This document shows positions 59,501 to 64,000 of a stretch of 64,000 nt of DNA, piece by piece (within the stretch, counting starts at the first letter, position 1; the number at the start of each line of letters is the position of its first letter). Source of the DNA: Paenibacillus_E violae (GTDB lineage Bacteria > Bacillota > Bacilli > Paenibacillales > NBRC-103111); assembly GCF_032461945.1 (NCBI RefSeq), contig NZ_JAWCUD010000002.1:372001-436000 (forward strand), given 5' to 3'. The notes beneath the pieces were generated by a model. That model worked only from the letters and a program-made list of their open reading frames with translations. It had not been told where the DNA came from and made no database searches. Position numbers and translations under genes: made by a program.

Positions 59501-61054
59501 TTACTTGCCTTTCACATTGTTCTGATACCAATCTTGCGCTAACTTATCAACGTTATCGCCGCCGAGACGTTTCCATTCCTTGCGAAGCTGCTCCATCCCC
59601 CATTGCGGCGTATATTGGGCACCACCTGTAATGACTTTTGTTTCAATATCATCAGACAATGGGCCATATGACGTAGAAGTTTCGCTCAGCTCAGGGAATG
59701 TTGGGTTGAACGGAATATCGCGTCTGTATTTGTTTTTCATAGCCACCTTGAGCGATTCACCCTGCACTTTGGCATATTCTTGTGAAATTGCATCCGTTGC
59801 CGCCATCACGGCGAAATCCTCTGGCTTCGGACTCCATTGATCGAGCACGGCATACTCTGGCGCATAGATCGTTTCCTTCTTATTCTTCTCAGCATCAATC
59901 GTTTGAGGGACACCATTAACCAGCTTGTAATGAACACCTTCCGTGCCGAATCTGACATCGAACCAGTTTTTGTCTATCCACCAATCCAGCAATTTGATTG
60001 CAGCTTCCGGATTTTTCATATCCTTATTAAACACAATCAAACGGTTTGCCGGCGGTTCTTGATACAAACCGAACTTCCCATACTTCGTTGAAACCGGCTC
60101 TAAAGGGACAAGCTGCGAATTAGGGACATTTTGCTTCAATTCCCGGTATTCGGCTCCAATGTTCCAACTCGCGAAGTAGATGCCTGCTTTCCCTGTCACG
60201 AACAGCTGTCTTTCCTTCTGGAAGTTCTTGTCCGTAATATATTCTTTGTCAATCAGCCCTTCATCGAAGAAAAGTTTAAGTTCTGCAAGCACATCGGCAT
60301 ACCGATCCGTTAAGCCGCCGTACACGATTTTATCGTTGTCCAGATACCAGTTACTCTTGTTAGATGCATACATCGCCTGAATAATACCTGCGTAGTTATA
60401 GTTAAAAGCAGCACCCAACGTATCATTTTTACCATTGCCATCAGGATCTTTATCCCTAAACGCCCGCATCACATTGACCATCTCATCCATTGTCGTCGGC
60501 GCCTTCAGTCCCAGCTTATCGAGCCAGTCTTGGCGGATCCACATTCCGTGATTCGCAATGGCGTCAATGCCCCGAGCGCTGGTCGCCATATAGGTTTTGC
60601 CATCAAACATCGTGTATGGCTTCAGCTCCGGATGCGCTTTCAAATAAGCTTTGTAGGAGGTGCTGTATTTCTCGATATAGTCGTCAATGGGTTGAATGGC
60701 TCCTTGCTCTTTCAATGTCGCCATGTAATCACGCCCGAATTCCCACATCATATCCGGCGCTTCGCCGGCAGCGATGAGCGTGTTTAACTTCTTCGTTGAT
60801 TCGGTCCGCAGGATCGGAACCCACTTCACATTGATACCCGATTTCTCACTGATGTATTTGGTCGTCCGGTTACTCTCATAAGTTCCTTCGTCACTCGCCA
60901 CTTGGCCGCGGTCAAGGATAGAAACACTGACTTCCAGTTTCTTATTCTCTCCTGACGCTTTACCAGGATTATCCGTGCTAGTTGGAGAGGAGCAAGCTGC
61001 AATTGTGAATAAAGAAGCGACTAGCGTTAAAGCTACGTGCTTTTGTTTAATCAT
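59501..61054 (-). CDS. Oligosaccharide-binding lipoprotein, LplA type
   Basis: 517 residues from ATG 61054 (MIKQKHVALTLVA), AGGAGG upstream. Lipobox TIAACSS (Cys about 21), then two-lobed binding domain: RTTKYISEKSGINVKWVPI, GEAPDMMWEFGRDYM, MWIRQDWLDKLGLKAPTTMDEMV. A calcium-like loop DPDGNGKNDT lies near residue 200. Receptor of the importer encoded by 61101-62987, inferred to bind pectin-derived oligosaccharide because the next genes are PL22 and the toroid protein. Confidence 0.93.
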   Translation of the reverse strand: MIKQKHVALTLVASLFTIAACSSPTSTDNPGKASGENKKLEVSVSILDRGQVASDEGTYESNRTTKYISEKSGINVKWVPILRTESTKKLNTLIAAGEAPDMMWEFGRDYMATLKEQGAIQPIDDYIEKYSTSYKAYLKAHPELKPYTMFDGKTYMATSARGIDAIANHGMWIRQDWLDKLGLKAPTTMDEMVNVMRAFRDKDPDGNGKNDTLGAAFNYNYAGIIQAMYASNKSNWYLDNDKIVYGGLTDRYADVLAELKLFFDEGLIDKEYITDKNFQKERQLFVTGKAGIYFASWNIGAEYRELKQNVPNSQLVPLEPVSTKYGKFGLYQEPPANRLIVFNKDMKNPEAAIKLLDWWIDKNWFDVRFGTEGVHYKLVNGVPQTIDAEKNKKETIYAPEYAVLDQWSPKPEDFAVMAATDAISQEYAKVQGESLKVAMKNKYRRDIPFNPTFPELSETSTSYGPLSDDIETKVITGGAQYTPQWGMEQLRKEWKRLGGDNVDKLAQDWYQNNVKGK

Positions 61055-61100
61055 GAATTCTTCGCCTCCTGCAATAAGAATGATAAGCATGGATTTTCGA

Positions 61101-61997
61101 TTAGCCCTTAATCGAACCAATCAAGACACCTTTTACAAAATACTTCTGTAAGAATGGGTAGACACACAGGATTGGAAGCACCGAGATAATGATGGCAGCA
61201 GCCCTTAATCCCTCCGGAGTTACCATCGTTTGCATAGAAGCGCCTTCGCTCCCGTTCGTTGCATTCGTATTCAGCAGATTCTGACTTGTCGTATCGATCA
61301 TCTGCAGCAGCTTCACCATCAATGAGAGCTTCCCCGAATTCGTGATATACATGAGAACGTTCATATACGAATTCCACCAGGTTACCGAATAGAATAACGT
61401 CAGCGCTGCTATAATCGGCATGGAGAGAGGAAGAATAATTTTCCAAATAATAAACAGATCATTAGCTCCATCAATCGCTGCGGATTCCTCAAGTTCCGAA
61501 GGCAATCCTTCAAAAAATGATTTCATGACGAAAAAATTGTACGTGCTCAGAAGTCCAGGCAGCCAAAGCGCCCAATACGTGTTCATGATGCCCAGCGTCT
61601 TGATAAGAATATAGTTGGGGATGATCCCCCCGCCGAACAGCATCGTGAACGTTATGATCATAAGCAGGACATTCCTGCCCTTGAGCCGCTTGCGACTTAA
61701 CGGATAGGCCGCCATGATCGTTGCCACTAGGTTGATGGAAGTTCCCACAACCGTAATGGTTAATGTATTTTTCATGGCATGAAACAGCTGGCCGTCTTCA
61801 ATCAAATTTTTAAAAGAAGTGAATGTGATTTCCTTCGGCCATAGGAAGACTTCCCCTGACATAATAGCCCGAGAACTGCTTAATGAGGTAGATAGCACAT
61901 GAATGAACGGGAACAATGTCATCATGGCAAGTACCGCCAGAAATACATAGATGACGCCATAAACCAGTTTAATTGACGAGCTCTGACTGCCGGACAC
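61101..61997 (-). CDS. Carbohydrate ABC permease, LplC/YtcP type
   Basis: 298 residues from a GTG, AGGAGG 8 bases upstream. Six helices, EAA loop EESAAIDGANDLFIIWKIILPLSMP, ending FLQKYFVKGVLIGSIKG. Similar in plan to the protein at 25667 but clearly a different paralogue. 12 bp after the LplB-type gene. Confidence 0.94.
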   Translation of the reverse strand: MSGSQSSSIKLVYGVIYVFLAVLAMMTLFPFIHVLSTSLSSSRAIMSGEVFLWPKEITFTSFKNLIEDGQLFHAMKNTLTITVVGTSINLVATIMAAYPLSRKRLKGRNVLLMIITFTMLFGGGIIPNYILIKTLGIMNTYWALWLPGLLSTYNFFVMKSFFEGLPSELEESAAIDGANDLFIIWKIILPLSMPIIAALTLFYSVTWWNSYMNVLMYITNSGKLSLMVKLLQMIDTTSQNLLNTNATNGSEGASMQTMVTPEGLRAAAIIISVLPILCVYPFLQKYFVKGVLIGSIKG

Positions 61998-62009
61998 AGC
62001 ATTCCCCTC

Positions 62010-62987
62010 CTACCATAGCCCATTCTCGCCTAAGGCTTTAATTAATCGATTCACGCTGACAACCAGAATCAAGCCAATGACGGATTGAAACAAACCAAGC
62101 GCCGTCGTATAGCTGTACTGCGAGCCTTCAAGACCTACGTGATAAACATAGGTGCTGATGACATTCGCAACCTCTGAAACCGCTTTATTTTGCAATACGA
62201 AAATATGCTCGAATCCAACGTCCATCATCTGTCCCACACGCAGAATCAGCAGAATTGCAATCGTGGACCGGATACCCGGCAGTGTAACGTGCCAGATCCG
62301 CCGAAGCTTGCTCGCGCCGTCAATCTTCGCTGCTTCATACAGCTGAGGATCAATGCCGGCCATGGCGGCCAGGTAGAGAATGGTTCCCCAACCCGCATTC
62401 TGCCAGATCCCCGACAAAATGAACGTAATCGGCCACCAGAAGGTGCTTGCCATGAAGTAAATCGGCTCTATACCGAACAGCTTCACCAAAGTAAAGTTTA
62501 CGATTCCCGTGGATGGAGACAGCAGCGCGATAACAATTCCGCCAAGTACGACCCAGGAGATAAAATGCGGAATATAGAGTAAATTCTGAATCGTTCGCTT
62601 GTACCATTCCAACCGGACTTCATTTAAAAGGATGGCTAGTGCAATAGGAACCGGGAAAGCGAAAACGATACTGTACACATTCAGCAAAAGCGTATTCTTT
62701 AATACAGTGAAAAAATCCGGACTTGTGAACAATCTGTTGAAATGTTTCAGGCCAACCCATTGACTCCCCCATATGCCATCGGCGAAACGATAATTCTTGA
62801 AGGCAATGATCTCACCGAACATCGGCGTGTACTTAAATAGGAAATAGTAAGCAAAAATCGGAAGCAGCAATAGATACAAGTATTTGTCCCGCTTCACATA
62901 CTTCCATGCCCGTTTAAGCTTCGTTGTCTGCTCCTTCTTTCCGATAATGGCTTGTGCGGTGGTAGCCCCGACGGTTCGTGATTTCAT
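62010..62987 (-). CDS. Carbohydrate ABC permease, LplB/YteP type
   Basis: 325 residues from ATG 62987, with AGGAGG 7 bases upstream. Starts KSRTVGATTAQAII, then KYLYLLLLPIFAYYFLFKYTPMFGE; EAA loop YEAAKIDGASKLRRIWHVTLPG. First gene of the importer operon. Confidence 0.94.
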   Translation of the reverse strand: MKSRTVGATTAQAIIGKKEQTTKLKRAWKYVKRDKYLYLLLLPIFAYYFLFKYTPMFGEIIAFKNYRFADGIWGSQWVGLKHFNRLFTSPDFFTVLKNTLLLNVYSIVFAFPVPIALAILLNEVRLEWYKRTIQNLLYIPHFISWVVLGGIVIALLSPSTGIVNFTLVKLFGIEPIYFMASTFWWPITFILSGIWQNAGWGTILYLAAMAGIDPQLYEAAKIDGASKLRRIWHVTLPGIRSTIAILLILRVGQMMDVGFEHIFVLQNKAVSEVANVISTYVYHVGLEGSQYSYTTALGLFQSVIGLILVVSVNRLIKALGENGLW

Positions 62988-63083
62988 GTCCCTACCTCCT
63001 CTCAGGTCGATGTCTTGCACCTTTATGGTAACGTTCTAGGATGGATTTGGCATATAGACACTTTTTAAAAATACACACCTTTT

Positions 63084-64000
63084 TTAACCGGATACGTATT
63101 CGCCATTTTTATCATCTTCGCCTTTTTTAAGATTTTCCCTGAATTCACCTGGTGTTTGGCCTGTATATTTCTTGAAAATACGGATAAAGCTTTGAACATT
63201 GTTATAACCTACGCTCTCCGCGATGGTGTTGACCTTCTGTTTCGAACCCAGCAGCAGCTCTTTTGACTTCTCCATGCGGATCTGAATCAGACAATCCATA
63301 AAATTCGTTTCCGTTGTTTCCTTGAAGAGTTTACTTAAATAAGGAACGCTTAGCTCAAATTGCGCCGCCAACAGATTGAGCGAGAGATCGCTGTCCATAT
63401 AATGCTGCTCGAGATACGCCAGAACCTGCCCGATGGTATCGTGGTGCCCTTTGGAGAGCCGCTTCTCTTCGGTGCGCACAATGAGCTGATGGAGGAAATC
63501 GGACATGTAGCTCTTCAGTTCAGCGACTTTGACGCAGCTCTCAATCCGGTCATAGATATTTTCCTTCGGATCCAGGAATTCTTTGATTTCCAGACCTTTA
63601 TCCGAAATGACCTTAATCGATTTCATAATCATCTGAATGCACATCTGCTTAATTAACTCGGGAGGAACATTGCCCACCACGACCTCGCCAAAAATTTTAT
63701 CCAGCTGCGATCGAAGCTTGTTTTTATCTGTTTCCCGAATCAAGTTGACGACAGAATCAATTAACGCCGTAATCCTGTAAAATTTCTCATTATAATTGCT
63801 GCCCGCAATATCGTCGATGGAGACAACGGTGTTATCGCCCATAATTAATTTGTATTTCAGTGCATTCAGCGCTTCTTCATAGGAAGTTTGGATGCCTTCC
63901 AGATTGGTCTGTGGACTACCAACACCGATGGTTACCGTTTGTTTAAAATGAATCCCTACATAATTTTTCACCAAATCAGCAACCTGCAGAGCTTGAATTT
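63084..64000 (-). CDS. AraC-type regulator of a pectin-fragment locus, N-terminus beyond window
   Basis: The frame is open to the right edge, so about 305 C-terminal residues are seen. They comprise a degenerate GGDEF-like segment (TVTIGVGSPQTNLEGIQTSYEEALNALKYK), a helical linker and the AraC DNA-binding domain (LSLNLLAAQFELSVPYLSKLFKE, KVNTIAESVGYNNVQSFIRIFKKYTGQTPGEFREN). Either a membrane sensor-AraC protein like 29457 or a YesN-type response regulator; the missing N-terminus would decide. It is 97 bp upstream of the importer operon in the same direction, as in the other locus. Confidence 0.9.
   Translation of the reverse strand, partial: IQALQVADLVKNYVGIHFKQTVTIGVGSPQTNLEGIQTSYEEALNALKYKLIMGDNTVVSIDDIAGSNYNEKFYRITALIDSVVNLIRETDKNKLRSQLDKIFGEVVVGNVPPELIKQMCIQMIMKSIKVISDKGLEIKEFLDPKENIYDRIESCVKVAELKSYMSDFLHQLIVRTEEKRLSKGHHDTIGQVLAYLEQHYMDSDLSLNLLAAQFELSVPYLSKLFKETTETNFMDCLIQIRMEKSKELLLGSKQKVNTIAESVGYNNVQSFIRIFKKYTGQTPGEFRENLKKGEDDKNGEYVSG

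Noticed and set aside
1..64000. CRISPR arrays, tRNA/rRNA genes, IS elements and prophage genes
   Set aside because: Looked for regular spacer repeats, cloverleaf-like sequences, transposase or integrase frames; none were seen by eye.

Overview
The window reads as chromosomal DNA of a spore-forming, Gram-positive soil Firmicute, most likely Paenibacillus or a close relative. The signs are an alpha/beta-type small acid-soluble spore protein, an S-layer-homology anchored giant polysaccharide lyase, repeated Lpl-type sugar ABC importers paired with AraC regulators that carry membrane sensor domains, LacI/IclR/MarR/TetR regulators, strong AGGAGG ribosome binding sites, sigma-A promoters and a c-di-AMP riboswitch. 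No rRNA, tRNA, CRISPR array, transposase or phage gene was seen; this is carbohydrate-catabolism and accessory chromosome.

Layout. (1) 1-8005, minus strand: one long, translationally coupled operon (GH63-like glycosidase, SDR, creatininase-type amidohydrolase, a 378-residue protein of unknown function, FAD-dependent oxidoreductase, sugar-binding lipoprotein, ABC permease that runs off the left edge), with a divergent AraC regulator at 8182. (2) 9051-13908, minus: a second coupled operon of M81/MlrC-type peptidase, class III aminotransferase, SMP-30-type lactonase, RidA and an IclR regulator. (3) 14124-20571: housekeeping and small-molecule genes (SASP, squalene/phytoene synthase-like, SIMPL protein, CDF cation exporter, MarR, MFS exporter, lipoprotein, nitroreductase). 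(4) 20887-38043, minus: a uronate-polysaccharide locus with a secreted PL6 lyase, a GH95-like enzyme, an Lpl-type importer, an AraC/sensor regulator, an alginate-lyase-family protein and a 1642-residue S-layer-anchored PL6 lyase. (5) 38400-39231: an EF-G-binding (FusB-type) gene behind a probable leader-peptide attenuator. (6) 39293-44048: epimerase, a 47-codon small gene, and a TetR-controlled electrophile/quinone-stress cluster (NIPSNAP, flavodoxin-like reductase, DsbA-like, SDR, tautomerase). (7) 44278-50139, minus: a LacI-led ABC importer operon ending in a probable beta-propeller protein. (8) 50423-56522: GH26, glucarate dehydratase, two alpha/beta hydrolases, a c-di-AMP riboswitch gene and a self-regulated MarR/hydrolase pair. 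(9) 56570-64000, minus: a pectin-fragment locus (PL22 oligogalacturonate lyase, an unassigned alpha-toroid protein, an Lpl-type importer and an AraC regulator cut by the right edge).

How the parts fit: regions 4 and 9 look like Gram-positive polysaccharide utilisation loci. Extracellular or wall-bound lyases cut acidic polysaccharide, the Lpl-type importer takes up oligosaccharides, cytoplasmic lyases and glycosidases finish the job, and the sensor-AraC protein controls transcription. Glucarate dehydratase extends the uronic/aldaric acid theme. Regions 1 and 2 pair glycoside and polyol-type chemistry with amide hydrolases and could act on one nitrogen-containing carbohydrate, but that is inference.

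Most interesting regulatory observations: a c-di-AMP riboswitch with a probable Shine-Dalgarno-sequestering hairpin in front of an unrecognised 127-residue gene; a 33-codon leader with alternative hairpins in front of the FusB-type gene; an identical 18-bp MarR operator at two promoters, one of which appears to make a leaderless mRNA; and a perfect 16-bp palindrome that fills the promoter spacer of the secreted PL6 gene.
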